Shown here piece by piece: positions 54,106-64,000 of a stretch of DNA of 64,000 bases. A program made the translations under genes and the position numbers. Positions within the stretch are counted from its first letter, which is position 1; the number at the start of each line of letters is the position of its first letter. The stretch comes from Flaveria trinervia. Lineage: Eukaryota; Streptophyta; Magnoliopsida; Asterales; Asteraceae. Location: the NCBI GenBank assembly GCA_025506515.1, contig CM046444.1, positions 78,012,589-78,076,588 of the forward strand, read 5' to 3'. The notes beneath the pieces are model-generated. The model was not told where the DNA came from. It searched no databases and saw nothing but the letters and a program-made list of their open reading frames with translations.

Positions 54106-55222
54106 CTAATATCGAGCACAATATCCTATAGCAAAAGTGATATCAGGACGACTTGCTGTAAGATACATGAGGGAACCGATCATAAATCTATAGAGATGAG
54201 GATCAACGGGTTTCCTGCTCTCATCAGGAGTGAGAGACGTCTGAGCAGTAAAGGGAGTCATTTCAAGAGAGGCGTCATCCATCTTGAATTTCTTCAAGAT
54301 TTCTTTAACATACTTCTCCTGATGAATTAGAATGCCTTCATGCTTTTATTCTACTTGTAATCCAAGAAAAAAAGCATATTTCTCCCATCATACTCATTTC
54401 AAACTGATTACGCATCACTTCTTCGAACTCCTAACATAACAGTGAATTGGTGGAACCAAAAATAATATCCTCGACATAAACTTGGACAAACAACATTTCA
54501 CCATTGACATCTTTCTTGAAAAGAGTCATATCGATGGTGCCATAAGAGAAACCATTGCTTAAGAGATACTGTGTCAGGGTCTCATACCAAATCCTAGGTG
54601 CCTGATGAAGACCATACAGAGACTTGTCAAGCTTAAGACTTTATCGGGAAAGTCAAGATCCTCAAAACCTGGTGGTTGACACATATATCTCCTCACCAAT
54701 GTCTCCGTAAAGGAAAGCACACATGACATCCATCTGATAGACCTTGAACTGTTTATTAGCAGCATGAGCGAGAAAGATCCTGATTGCTTCAAGATGGGCG
54801 ACCGGAGTGAAAACTTCAGTATAGTCAATCCCTTCGTCTTGAGAAAATCCTTGGATAACCAATCTAGACTTGTTACGCACCACCACACCACGATCATTAG
54901 GTTTATTCTTGAACACCCATTTTGTACCAATTGAGCATTTGTTGGGAGGCAGGTCAACCAAAGTCCAAACTTTGAGCTTTCTGAATTGTTGAAGCTCCAA
55001 TTGCATTGACTCCACCCAGCAGGGGTCATGTAGAGTGGCATGCACATTTTTCGAGATAGTTTGAGAGATGAAGCAAGAGAAGAGGCAGATATTAATCAAA
55101 CCAGATTGACTCCGCGTCCGGACACCATCAGTGATTGATCCAATAACATTATCAAGAGGATGATCTTTCAAAGTTTTGAAGTCTGTATCTAAAGGGAAGA
55201 TGTTAGGAGAAGTTTTGCTCAC
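54106..55222 (-). pseudogene. E8 reverse transcriptase
   Basis: The frame 54662-55222 carries HATLHDPCWVESMQLELQQF, GTKWVFKNKPNDRGVVVRNK, LVIQGFSQDEGIDYTEVFTP, AHLEAIRIFLAHAANKQ and YQMDVMCAFLYGDIGEEIYV (first catalytic Asp). After a frameshift come the GLHQAPRIWYETL-type region (about 54590) and the YVEDIIFGS-type region (about 54475), where the usual YVDD reads as VEDI, so one catalytic Asp appears changed to Glu. FKMDDASLEMTPFTAQTSLT and MYLTASRPDITFAIGYCARY follow. About four frameshifts. Confidence 0.85.
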
Positions 55223-56400
55223 AGATTGTGAATGATTAGATAAGGATGAGAGAAATGGAACAGGCTGAGATGGGATAGATGTAGGTGATGAAGAAGAGAT
55301 GTGGGTGGAACAACAGATGTTGGTGATGTAGAAATAGGTGTTGGTGACAAATCAAATGATGTTGAAGATGATCCAATCATCTGCTGAAGTGGCATCATTT
55401 GTGAAGAGGTGGAATGGGCATCAGATGGGGTTGAGGAAATAATATTTGTTTGAACATTTGGAGTGGACACATCATCGTCAAAAATTGGAAGATTAAAAGA
55501 ATTAAACACAGTATAGGAGTCAAAGACCCATGCTGGTTCAAATCGAACATCAAAAGAGTTAGACTCCTGTCAATCAACATAGAACGACTCTTGAACAATA
55601 CGTGTTCTCTTGTTATATACTCGATAGGCCTTATTAGAAGAAGAGTAACCGACAAAGTAGCACTCGTCAGACACGGCACCAAACTTTGTCTTTTGTGATT
55701 AAGTATTCAGAAGAGTGCAAGAACAACCAAATGGCCGAAAGAAGTCAATTAAAGGTTTTCTTTTATGAAAAAGTTCATAAGGAGTCTTCGTTTTGTCTTT
55801 GCCAATCAACACTCGATTTAGAACATATGAAGCACAATTTACCGCTTCAGCCCAAAAAATAAAGGGTCCCGAAGATTCTATCAACATTGTACGTGCGGCT
55901 TCAATGAGAGTGCGATTCTTTCGTTCAACAATACCATTCTGTTGAGGTGTCCAGGCAGCACTAAATTGTCTCACAATTCCCTTTTGAGCATAGGATAAAT
56001 CAAGAATCTAATTTTTGAATTCAGTGCCGTTGTCACTTCTCAGGGCCAGAACCTTTCTCTTTCTGATTGTCTCGATTGAAAGTATTAACTTTTGCAATTC
56101 TTTAGCAACCTCTCCCTTGTGAGCAAGAAATCTCACTCAGAATATCTTGAAAAATCATCTGTAACAACAAGACAAAAGGATTTTTTAGTATAGATTTAAC
56201 GCTGATTGGGCCAAACAAATCAGTATGTAACAACTCGAGAGGACAAGTTATGCTATTTTCAAGTTTCGGCTTATGCGGTTTTTTATGTTGTTTGCCCTTG
56301 GTACAAGCCATACAATTTTCGTTTACCGAGAAATCTTTTGTAGGAAGTCCTCTAACAAGATTGTTTTTGACTAATTTGTTTATTATTTTAAAATTAATGT
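55223..56400 (-). pseudogene. E8 integrase, C-terminal region and linker
   Basis: MACTKGKQHKKPHKP, ELLHTDLFGPISVKSI (first catalytic Asp), a frame-broken middle, then QFSAAWTPQQNGIVERKNRT (catalytic Glu), FWAEAVNCASYVLNRVL and FFRPFGCSCTLLNT (55699-55974). The second Asp (SDNGTEF-type text near 56030) is in another frame. The linker to RT at 55223-55680 is Ser/Pro-rich. Stops at several places. Confidence 0.85.
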
Positions 56401-56880
56401 GGCCCGATCAGCGATGCCATAACAGAGACTCAAAGGTTGAAGCTTTCGAAAGAAGACAGGTTGCAGTAGACTTTGACTCCCTTGAGTTCATATCAAGAAG
56501 ATATGTGTCATGTTTTCTTGGAACACGCATAACAATCAAATCATCTGGAATATCAATCTTTGATTTTAAAAATAGACATTCATCAGATTTAAACAAGACT
56601 GGAATGTATTTATCGCAGATTTGAGAAACACTCAAGAGATTAAACGCCAGCTCAGGCACATAGTTGACTTTCTCCAAAGTTAAAGAACCATTGGAAACTT
56701 CTCCTTGACCAATCATCTTTCCACTCTTTTTGTCACCAGCAAAAGCAACATATCTCCATTTATAATACCATAATTGGTCGGCAAATCTTTCAACCCCGTC
56801 ATATGTCTGGAGCATCCACTATCTGCATGCCACACGCTGTTTACAATCTTAGTGGATGACTCATGAAATTAAATAAAGAA
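56401..56880 (-). pseudogene. E8 protease and pre-integrase start
   Basis: WHADSGCSRHMTGLKD carries the catalytic DSG in canonical context (near 56800-56830). The frame shifts just after it. The frame 56408-56815 then reads RYVAFAGDKKSGKMIGQGEV, VPELAFNLLSVSQICDK and CLLSKASTFESLLWHR before a stop. Confidence 0.85.
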
Positions 56881-57554
56881 CAGATTAACCAGGTGAAATA
56901 GGAACCCAAGTTTGAACAACTTTATCTTTAGAAGAAGTAGATTTTTTGCAAAAGAAATTACTACCCAGTTTTGTAAATTTATTTCCAAAATAGTTCTTAT
57001 TATATGACCATGAAGCAATGTAGGACAATTCTTGACAAGATGATCCTCTTGACCACACCTGAAATAGTGTGGTTTGTGTCTAGGTTTGTGATGTGATGAG
57101 ATAGGAATATGATCAATGTGAATTTCCTCATCAGATTCAGATACACTAGAATCAATGTCACTAAATGTCTTATACATGCCAGGAGGTCGAAGTTTATGTG
57201 AACAAGAATTATTTTTTACAAAAATAGATGAATGATCATCTGAAGTACCAGTAGAACTAGTTCCACTAGTGCTAGCTTCAGACGAAGTTGCAATTATTTC
57301 ATTTGATAAAGAAATATTTATTGGAATAAAAGATAGAATTGGGTGAGAAAAGAATTTATCAAAATAATTAGTTTTAATTTTCTCATTAGGCTTTGTAGAA
57401 AGATCAGTTGCACCATTATCATCACTAGAACAAAAGACATCACCACAGTGTACTAAATTTAAAGATGAAATAGAAACATCATGAGAACATGGTGCGACAG
57501 AGTCGGTTACAAGAGAACTAGAAACAAAAACAGAATTTAAACTAGACTTATGAT
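56869..57554 (-). pseudogene. E8 gag second zinc-knuckle region
   Basis: The frame 56869-57177 holds a diverged knuckle FRCGQEDHLVKNCP preceded by SDIDSSVSESDEEIHIDHIP. The first Cys of C-X2-C is lost (Phe in its place). 57178-57554 is Ser/Asn-rich with no open frame over 60 codons. Confidence 0.65.
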
Positions 57555-58513
57555 CTAAAACAGACTGCTGAAAATTAGGTGTACTAATACTAGTGCATCC
57601 AAGCCACTAGTTGGTCCATAGTCGTAGTCTTCACGAACGTGCTTAGAATTAACACCCTCTAAACCTGCACACATACTGTCAGTATATGTTTTGATTAAAT
57701 CATTAGAAGGATGAGGAACATGCATAGGAGAATAACAATATGTACTAGGTGGAGAATAAACCTTTACATTTTCATATCCCAATCCTATTTTCATCCTAGC
57801 TCCACGTTGAGATTTACATAAATCATCATGTTTCATTCCTGATATGGTCCATTTGTCTAACTTTGACTGAAGTTTGCTTGTTTCAAATTCAGCAAGTGCA
57901 ACTCTTTCAGCAAAGTGTTAATCTTAACATTTCTTTCCAAAACGATTCGTTTTAAATGATCATTTTCTTTTAAAGCCTTATTTAATTTAACAAAATATTT
58001 TGATTCATTGATTTTAAGTTCATCATTAATTTGTTTTAAATCCTTTTCATTATCAATTAATAACTGATTAGCTTTATAAATTCCAAATAATCTTATTTTA
58101 CAAGCAGATGAACACATTTCCTGAATTACCTCATATGGAAGTCCCATCACCACCTTTTCAGCTGCTAAGGCCTTTTCACATTGGCACACCAAAGTACTTG
58201 ACTTGCTTTCCTCAACGGTGATAGTATCATCATCATAATCCTTTCCTTGCCTAGTGGATGAACTTCCTTCCTGCTTTAGACCTTCAGATTTACCTGCCCT
58301 CATTCTAACCTCTTTCTTTTCTTTCTCATTCACAGACGACACAACCTCCTCTTTGAATTCCTTGAAAAGGTCAAATCCATCTTTACTATCTTCCTTCCCT
58401 TTCCTTTTCACAAACTTAGCTACCAAAGCATGATTTATCTTAGTCCTTGTTTCCTCAACCTCTATACTCCAATCAAATTTAGAAATCAATGTAGTTTCCT
58501 TTTTGTGATTCAC
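57555..58513 (-). pseudogene. E8 gag coiled-coil region
   Basis: The frame 57857-58513 (218 codons) is Lys/Glu-rich (RKGKEDSKDGFDLFKEFKEE) with a long leucine-spaced helix near its end (LKQINDELKINESKYFVKLN, IVLERNVKINTLLKELHLLN), probably a coiled coil. The frame 57555-57836 continues with RMKIGLGYENVKVYSPP. The GYEN/GYNH text parallels KFGIGYNHTAPP in E5 gag (about 24030) and LGSNEIAPPHTI in E2 gag, so it is a shared landmark. Confidence 0.7.
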
Positions 58514-59742
58514 ATCTTCCTTCTCCCTCTAAATTGTTAATCTTGGAACTCCTTAATTGATGGAATCAGTGACGATTGGTGATAGACATTCACGTTTGGA
58601 ATGTCCCAATTGTTTATAGTTGCAACATCTTAGTTTTGACTTATCAAATCCCAGTTTTGAATAAGAAGTTTGTTCGCCGAAGTTCTTTCATCCAGTGCGC
58701 TCCATAAATCTTCGAGCTCTAAGAGTTAACATTGCCAGTTGCCACTGGATGTCAGTTTCTTCAAGATCATTAGGATCTACATGAAACTTGTCTTCCATTG
58801 TCATTCATTTTCCTTTCAACTTTCTTGTCACAAGTGCTTCATAACTTTGAACAAACATTCCAAAAAGAGCCATTGTTTCTAATAGGACTAAAGTTTCAAC
58901 ATTCGCCTTAGAATTAATCTGATCTCTTCTAACGGTAACATTTCCTCCTGAAAAATTACTTGTATAAACTCCTCCTTGAATTGAATTCTGTATTTGAGAG
59001 CTTGTAGCAGATGATAATAAAGTAGCATTTTGAGTAAAACCAGATGTAGGCATCATGGTCTGGTTAAATTACCATCTCTTCATGTCCAACTCAAAGGATT
59101 TAAGCTTATTGATAATATCCATCAGCTTGTAGTCTATGAACCCTCTTTCTTGCTTCAGCATCCTCACCTAAAGACTCCACTAAGGTGGGAGAGAGTCTAG
59201 TAGCCTGTTAACTTGTTCACTGTTGGAGAGCTTTTCATCATATTTCTTTAAGGTGCTTGAAACTGTCAAGAAACGATTTGTGAGATCTGTCAGACTCTCG
59301 TTCTTTTATCCAACAAAGTAATTGAATTCCTTCTCAGCTTGAATGCTCTTATCCTTTACCAAATCATTGTTACCATCATAGAACTCACATAAGGCATCGT
59401 AAAGAGATTTAGCATTTTTATGCTTTGCAAAACGATTGTAGATGTCCGTTCCAAGCATAGAGTTAAAGCACCAAAAGCCTTTTGGTCACGATCGATCAAC
59501 TTCAGATCCTTTTTAGTGAAAGAAGATGGGTCCTTATTTTGAGAGACAACATCACCAACAGTGACAATTGCTATGTGAGGACAAGAAATAATCGATTCCC
59601 ATTGGTTGTGATCAGTGTAGAAGAAGAAAGCTTTGAGACATCTCTTCCAATCTTCGAAGTTGTCTTCGTTAATGAGTCTCGGTGGCCTATTGGGAGCAAC
59701 ACTTTCAAGATGGGCAAGAGTGAGAGATGTTAACTTTGACAT
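58514..59742 (-). pseudogene. E8 gag N-terminal UBN2 domain and first knuckle
   Basis: The start at 59742 (MSKLTSLTLAHLESVAPNRP) is followed by NFEDWKRCLKAFFFYTDHNQ and a frame-broken UBN2 domain (SLTDLTNRFLTVSSTLKKYD, about 59290). A Ser/Gln-rich stretch follows at 58805-59056. LDFDPNDLEE-type text then leads to a diverged knuckle RCCNYKQLGHSKREC near 58620. There the second Cys of C-X2-C appears displaced. Several stops. Confidence 0.75.
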
Positions 59743-60382
59743 TGTAGTTTCGCTGGGTTTGATGTAGTTTCGGCAAGAAAAGAGACAATTTCGCTAATAA
59801 TTCAGTTGTTTCGCAGAAAGCAGGTAAATTTGCAGACAAATTCGTAAACAAATTCATAGACAAATTCATTGAGAAGGCTAATTTCGCTGAGTTGGGTAAT
59901 TTCGGTAACAATTTAGGCAGCAGTTTCGCTAGCCGAATGTCACAAAATACTTAGTTTCGCCGATAAGTTCACACGAAACAAGCTTGAACTTTCGTTCAAA
60001 AACACTTTCGGCAGCAATTTCGCTTGTTAAATCTTCACAAGCACAGGTGAACTTTTGTTCAAATAGACTAGTTTCGTAGAACAACTAGAGAAAGATTTCA
60101 ATAGTGAAACACCCATAGTTTCGTTGAATGATGATTGTAGTTTCGCAGAAGGAACACTAGTTTTGCTGGTCGAACCTTAAACCCTTTTTCAACCCAAAAT
60201 CAATCTGAAATTATTTAAAACTCAATGAATTTGAGATCTGATGATTAGCAGAGCTTTCACAACCAAAAACTAGCAAAACTCAATCAATTTCGATATCAAA
60301 AACACACTATATTGAACTGAAAATTGATTGAAACTTGATATTGAACTAAAACAACCAAAAACTCAACAAATCATGAGCACTA
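59743..60382 (-). other. E8 leader with TAGTTTCGC motifs
   Basis: Non-coding. At 59743-60180 there are many TAGTTTCGCTGG and CAATTTCGCT half sites of the E8 palindrome. From 60180 to 60382 the sequence is A-rich without motifs. Confidence 0.8.
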
Positions 60383-60396
60383 AGGCTCTAATATCA
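60383..60396 (-). other. E8 primer-binding site, degenerate
   Basis: GGCTCTAATATCAT on the plus strand stands where GCTCTGATACCA is expected, with two changed positions, close to the LTR. Confidence 0.75.
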
Positions 60397-60399
60397 TAT

Positions 60400-60919
60400 T
60401 GTTGGTCCATTTGATCATATTATAGTCCAAATGAGATGAAGAATCGTTCAATATCAACATACAAACCATACACGATGAACATAGAAGATTGAATAAAATA
60501 AGAACTCATTCAAAATAAGACAATGAACATCAAAACAATCAATAACATCAAGCACAATGATATTTCTAAGTAATATCTGCTTTGAAAAGGTAACTTGCAA
60601 CAATGATTCACGATTAGGGTTTTGCAAGCTTACCCAACAATGAAAAAGATCAAATCTATATATAGCAGTCTTAGTTTCGCAGACAATTTCGCAGCCAGCG
60701 AAACTGTACTACCGAAACTATAGTTTGGCCGGCAGAAACAGTAGTTTCGTCGAGTGAACTACTCAGCTGTGAGTGAAACTATAGTTTCACTCACAGTTTC
60801 GCTGGACTGCAAAACAACATAAAAACTAAATACATACAAAAGGAAACTAACAAAAGACCTATTACAAAGAAAAGTAAACAATCTAAACTAAGGTGAGTCC
60901 AACCTATACATGATCTTCA
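60400..60919 (-). repeat. E8 5' LTR
   Basis: Plus strand TGTTGGTCC...GATCTTCA. It contains AAACTATAGTTT at 60715-60726 and 60776-60787. The second is the centre of a perfect 30-bp palindrome (60767-60796, arm CTGTGAGTGAAACTA). Confidence 0.93.
60656..60665 (-). promoter_or_regulatory. TATA box of E8 5' LTR
   Basis: CTATATATAG, at the boundary of the palindrome-bearing U3 and the rest of the LTR. Confidence 0.6.
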
Positions 60920-60924
60920 GCTAG

Positions 60925-61699
60925 ACAAGGGAGAGGCAGGATCACTCATCTCTCTTTGAGTAGGGGAAGAGTAGATAGACTCATGGTACTCACTAAATCC
61001 TATGTCTTCATCATCAGACTGAAGGCTAGGATGGTAACTTTCCCTTGAAGGTCGTTCACTTGAGTATGGATACTCAGACTGAATGCTTAAGACTGATGGG
61101 CTAATGAGCTTATCAGGTTGAGCATGCGGAACCTCAATACTGATTCTTGATGAGATGGGAGTGGTTTGCTCCTCAGGAGAACTGGGAGCTCTAATGTCCA
61201 CTTCCTCCTATATGGGTGATGTTATGGAGTCCGCACAAGCAAAATAGCTAATGTAGGGGTTCCTTTGGATTTTCTTTTGTAGGTGATGAGTGATTTAGGC
61301 TGTTTTGGTGGTTGAGAGATGGCAGGTGTGGGTTCAACACTAGCTTGTGTTTCTAGGTTGTCACCTTGAGCAATGAGCTCTAACATTTTAGGGACAAGGG
61401 TTGTTTCTACCCTAGAGAAGCCAACAGTTGGCTTCTTTAGGATTTTAAAGGTGTCGAGCTTCATCTATCCCAATTCAAGAATATATTGGGGACAAGGGCT
61501 ATTTCCTTTAACTATGAGCCCAGTTAATAGTTAAGAATGTATTGAACAATTCTAGGAAACATGTAATACTCTAAGGAGTCCAAGTTTGCATATTGGGGAC
61601 AAGGGCTACTTCCTTTAACTATGAGCCCAGTTAACAGTTAAGAATGTATTGAACAAATCTAGGAAACATGTAATGCTCTAAGGAGTCCAAGTTTGCAAG
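60925..61699 (-). pseudogene. E9 ORF3, N-terminal part with duplicated FPRF segment
   Basis: It enters at 61699 in the middle of the N-terminal domain. LDSLEHYMFPRFVQYILN (FPRF variant of the YPRF motif) is read twice because of a 107-bp tandem duplication. The frame 61222-61464 (MKLDTFKILKKPTVGFSRVE) matches the segment after YPRF in E3 (TIFKVLKRMS). It is followed by the Ser/Pro-rich acidic frame 60917-61201, which runs into the E8 insertion and continues at 40719. The duplicated 107 bp is not a multiple of three, so it breaks the frame. The N-terminus is beyond E10. Confidence 0.68.
61483..61696. repeat. 107-bp tandem duplication in E9 ORF3
   Basis: Copies 61483-61589 and 61590-61696, both beginning ATATTGGGGACAAGGGCTA, with few differences. 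It lies directly beside the gypsy LTR. Confidence 0.92.
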
Positions 61700-63625
61700 T
61701 GCTAGGCCCCGTTTCCAGGACGCTTACAGCTGGTCAATCATCACACTTCAAACATATAATTACATTAACCTTACTAGAACTAAGTAGCGGAAACATTTAA
61801 ATAACATTATCAATTCATTAAAAAATGCTTTTGCAAAATAATACATTCATTCATTTCACAATATCATTTGTTCGCATTACAATGCAAAAACATTAAACAA
61901 AATAATGCCATCCAAAAGAGCCAAGTAGCCGCCCCGTGCCACCCTCAGCAACCATTACTTGCCAACTGGAAACACATAAAAAGTCAGCATTGCTAAGTGA
62001 GTTCTAATTTTAAATTAAAACATACTATACTTTCGTACATGACCACACATCATACGTACACATGGATAATAACATTATTATCTTCATCTTTCGTTCGTTA
62101 ACTTTCGTTCATTCATCGTACGTCATTACCATTCACTTTCATACATAACTTTCTTACTTTCATTTGTACGTTCATTACTTTCAATGACATGTACAATACC
62201 TAGAACATTGTGCACAAAGCTGATTACTGGGCTTGAGATCATAAATGACTTCCATAACGCACATAGGCTTGCACCAGCAACGAGGTGAGTATCCACTAGT
62301 ATAAGCCATGTACTATACAACTAGTCAGTCACACAGACTAGAGCAATGCGTGTATCCTTAAGGGTTTGCTAAACCACACGCAATTGAGCTAACGACATTT
62401 TAGAGTCGTGCACCTCTATACATTTTGCTTGCAAGCCTTTCTTTACTTTCTCTTCCAATAATGCATGCATTCTATCATTATGTTCCCCTTTTCATTATTT
62501 TCCACTTCACGTTACATAATACTTTATCATTTCTTTCACAACTATAACACGTAAAGCCAAGGAAAATAAACATACATAACAAGGAACATAAACTTACACA
62601 TACAAAACATCACTATACATGGCATTATCACACATGACATAACATCCATCATACATACTATAACATAGCCCATACATCATCAAAAGTCAACTTACTTCAC
62701 CCCTTGGAACATCCTAAGTCAAAGCCTACATTTCACCTTTTCCTCAAAAATCAGAAAATATTCCAAGTCTTTAGGCGCATGGGCACTATTCAGGCGCATG
62801 GCCTTCTGGGTGCATGGGGAACACTTAGGCGTATGGAAACTTTCAGGCGCATGGGCACTATTAGGGCATGTGGCAGCACTTACTTATTTTTGGGAAATTC
62901 TTGGTGCATGGGCACTATACAGACACATGAGTGCCTGGGCGCATGAGCTGTCTAGGCATTTGGACACTTAGTCAATTTCAGCCTAATTCCAGGTGCATGG
63001 GAACTATTTGAGAACATCAGGTTTTAGGCGCATGGGACACTTAGGCAGTTATTTTCAGTTGGGCGCATGGGCCACTATTCAGGCACATGGGCAATCTATA
63101 ACGCATTTAAACATCATAGTTCAGTCCCCAGTCATCATATAACTTGTTCTAAGCTTAAATCATACATCCTAAGCCTTAGAAACACAATCAAAACACCATC
63201 ATACACATACATTGGCCAAAATAAAACCCCATTCTCAAACACATACACATAACCTTATGGGTAAGAAACCCATTTTTATAAAAACGTGCATACATGCATT
63301 TCCAGCCCAAGGCAGTTTAAAACAAGTAAAAAAAGGGGGGGGGGTTCTAGAACTCACCTTAGCTTCCTTTGGTTATGACTTCTTCAAAACCCATTTGCAA
63401 TTGAGTTCAACCGCCTAGAAAACCACCAAAAACACACCCGAACGCAAATAAACACACATAAACATATAACAGAGGCTAAGGCCAGTTGAGAACATCATAA
63501 ACTCATGAATTCTTACCTTGAATTCAACTTTTTGCTCTTGTTCCTCTTCAAACCCGTGAGTTTTCAGCTCCTGCTTTCTCTCACTAAAGAAAATGCGAAT
63601 GATATGTTGTGAAGAGAGGGTATTG
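61700..63625 (-). repeat. E10 3' LTR (right edge approximate)
   Basis: Plus strand starts TGCTAGGCCCCG, homologous to the solo LTR start TGTAAGGACCCG. Homology can be followed to about 63535. The TGTAACACCC start and a polypurine tract are missing, so about 150-200 bp at the LTR/internal border seem deleted. It includes the CGCATGG array (62770-63090). Confidence 0.8.
62770..63090. repeat. GGCGCATGG array in E10 LTR
   Basis: About a dozen degenerate CAGGCGCATGGGCACTATT-type units, the counterpart of 8153-8560. Confidence 0.85.
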
Positions 63626-64000
63626 CTATATTATTTCCTCCTCCCTCTCCCACGTAGACTCAAATCCCTTCCTGTGTTTCCACTGTACATGCACTAGAGG
63701 AACCACTTTATTCCTTAACCTCTTCTACTTACGATCAATGATCGCCACCAATTGCTCCACATAATTGAACCGTTCATCTACCTCGATATCTTCCAGTGGT
63801 ACAACCATGTCCTCATTCACTAAACACTTTCTCAGATGAGATACACGGAATGGCGGGTGAGTTCCATTTAACTCATCTTGTAGCTCCAAGCTATAGGCCA
63901 CCTCTCCTACTCGAACAATGATTCGGAAAGGCCCTATGTATCTTGGACTTAACTTGCCTCGCTTTCGGAACCGAATGATACCCTTCCAAGGTGAGACTTT
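63626..64000 (-). pseudogene. Ty3/gypsy integrase C-terminal region (partial)
   Basis: The end of a gypsy pol. Minus-strand text includes RFRKRGKLSPRYIGPFRIIV, RVGEVAYSLELQDELNGTHP, FRVSHLRKCLVNEDMVVPLE and DERFNYVEQLVAIIDRK. An in-frame TAG follows (63725-63727), then KRLRNKVVPLVHVQWKHRKG and STWEREEEII to a stop at 63626. The GPF, VAY.L and HVS.LRKC blocks are typical of plant chromovirus-type integrases. The rest of pol lies to the right of the window. Confidence 0.88.

Larger units (their letters stand above)
40725..60919 (-). mobile_element. E8: Sirevirus-like Ty1/copia element with ORF3, split by E7
   Basis: LTRs are 515 and 520 bp, with target-site duplication GCTAG at 40720-40724 and 60920-60924. 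Right to left: LTR, degenerate primer site, leader, gag, protease, integrase, RT, RNase H, 2-kb spacer, ORF3, polypurine tract, LTR. Without E7 it is about 12.5 kb. Its LTRs differ at roughly 30 or more positions by eye, so it is clearly older than E5 and E7. Its motif is AAACTATAGTTT. Confidence 0.93.
37391..61699 (-). mobile_element. E9: Sirevirus-like element, 3' part, split by E8 and cut by E10
   Basis: A minus-strand element of which only ORF3 and the probable 3' LTR are in the window. It is interrupted at GCTAG by E8. At its right end ORF3 meets the gypsy LTR at 61700. Shared motifs with E3 suggest the same family. Confidence 0.7.
61700..64000 (-). mobile_element. E10: Ty3/gypsy element, 3' end
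   Basis: The 3' LTR (61700-63625) and the integrase C-terminus on the minus strand; the rest lies beyond the window. The five bases before the LTR are GCAAG, a candidate target-site duplication that cannot be checked here. Confidence 0.88.

Overview
This window is plant nuclear repeat DNA. It is built almost entirely from nested LTR retrotransposons, and I see no host gene, rRNA, tRNA or CRISPR array. Ty1/copia polyprotein motifs (CCHC gag knuckles, DSG/DTG protease, HHCC plus D,D,E integrase, YVDD reverse transcriptase, RNase H), initiator-Met primer sites (TGGTATCAGAGC) and a Ty3/gypsy integrase tail point to a eudicot. An Asteraceae-like genome is my impression, not something the sequence proves. 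Names E1-E10 are mine. Strand is the element's coding strand.

Layout. 1-2095: 3' end of E1 (+), a third-ORF (ORF3) remnant, polypurine tract and LTR. 2096-5216: E2 (-), gag to integrase, abutting E1. 5216-6584: AT-rich, unassigned. 6585-37390: E3 (+), a decayed host element cut apart by a gypsy solo LTR (6902-9186), E4 (+, 11599-31448) and E6 (+, 32787-35018). E4 is itself split by E5 (-, 15377-27053). From about 37391 to 61699 lies E9 (-), which seems to have landed in E3's ORF3. E9 is split by E8 (-, 40725-60919), which contains E7 (+, 41261-48964). At 61700 a Ty3/gypsy element E10 (-) begins and runs off the window. Six insertions have perfect 5-bp target-site duplications: AGTAG, ATAAG, ATACC, ATTTT, GCTAG and GGAAC. 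For the solo LTR and E4, removing the insert and one duplication restores the host reading frame.

Most interesting content. E1, E3, E5, E7, E8 and E9 carry a large extra ORF (ORF3) between RNase H and the 3' LTR. In E3, E5 and E8 it begins with a similar short N-terminus. Four of the ORFs share an early 'FW' motif, and five share a later (Y/F)PRF motif. A basic ATKK-type motif and a separate C-terminal module follow. Each family also has its own short palindrome, repeated in the LTR and in the spacer before ORF3. Palindrome arrays, an AGGGGGAG polypurine tract, coiled-coil gag and a third ORF are features I associate with the Sirevirus branch of Ty1/copia. E4 lacks ORF3 and belongs to another copia lineage. 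E6 is a short non-autonomous element and E7 a deletion derivative without reverse transcriptase.

All coding regions are broken by stops and frameshifts except single domains; the E4 RNase H is the best preserved. Nothing here should make a full protein set. By-eye LTR differences rank E5 youngest, then E4, E7 and E8, which agrees with the nesting order.
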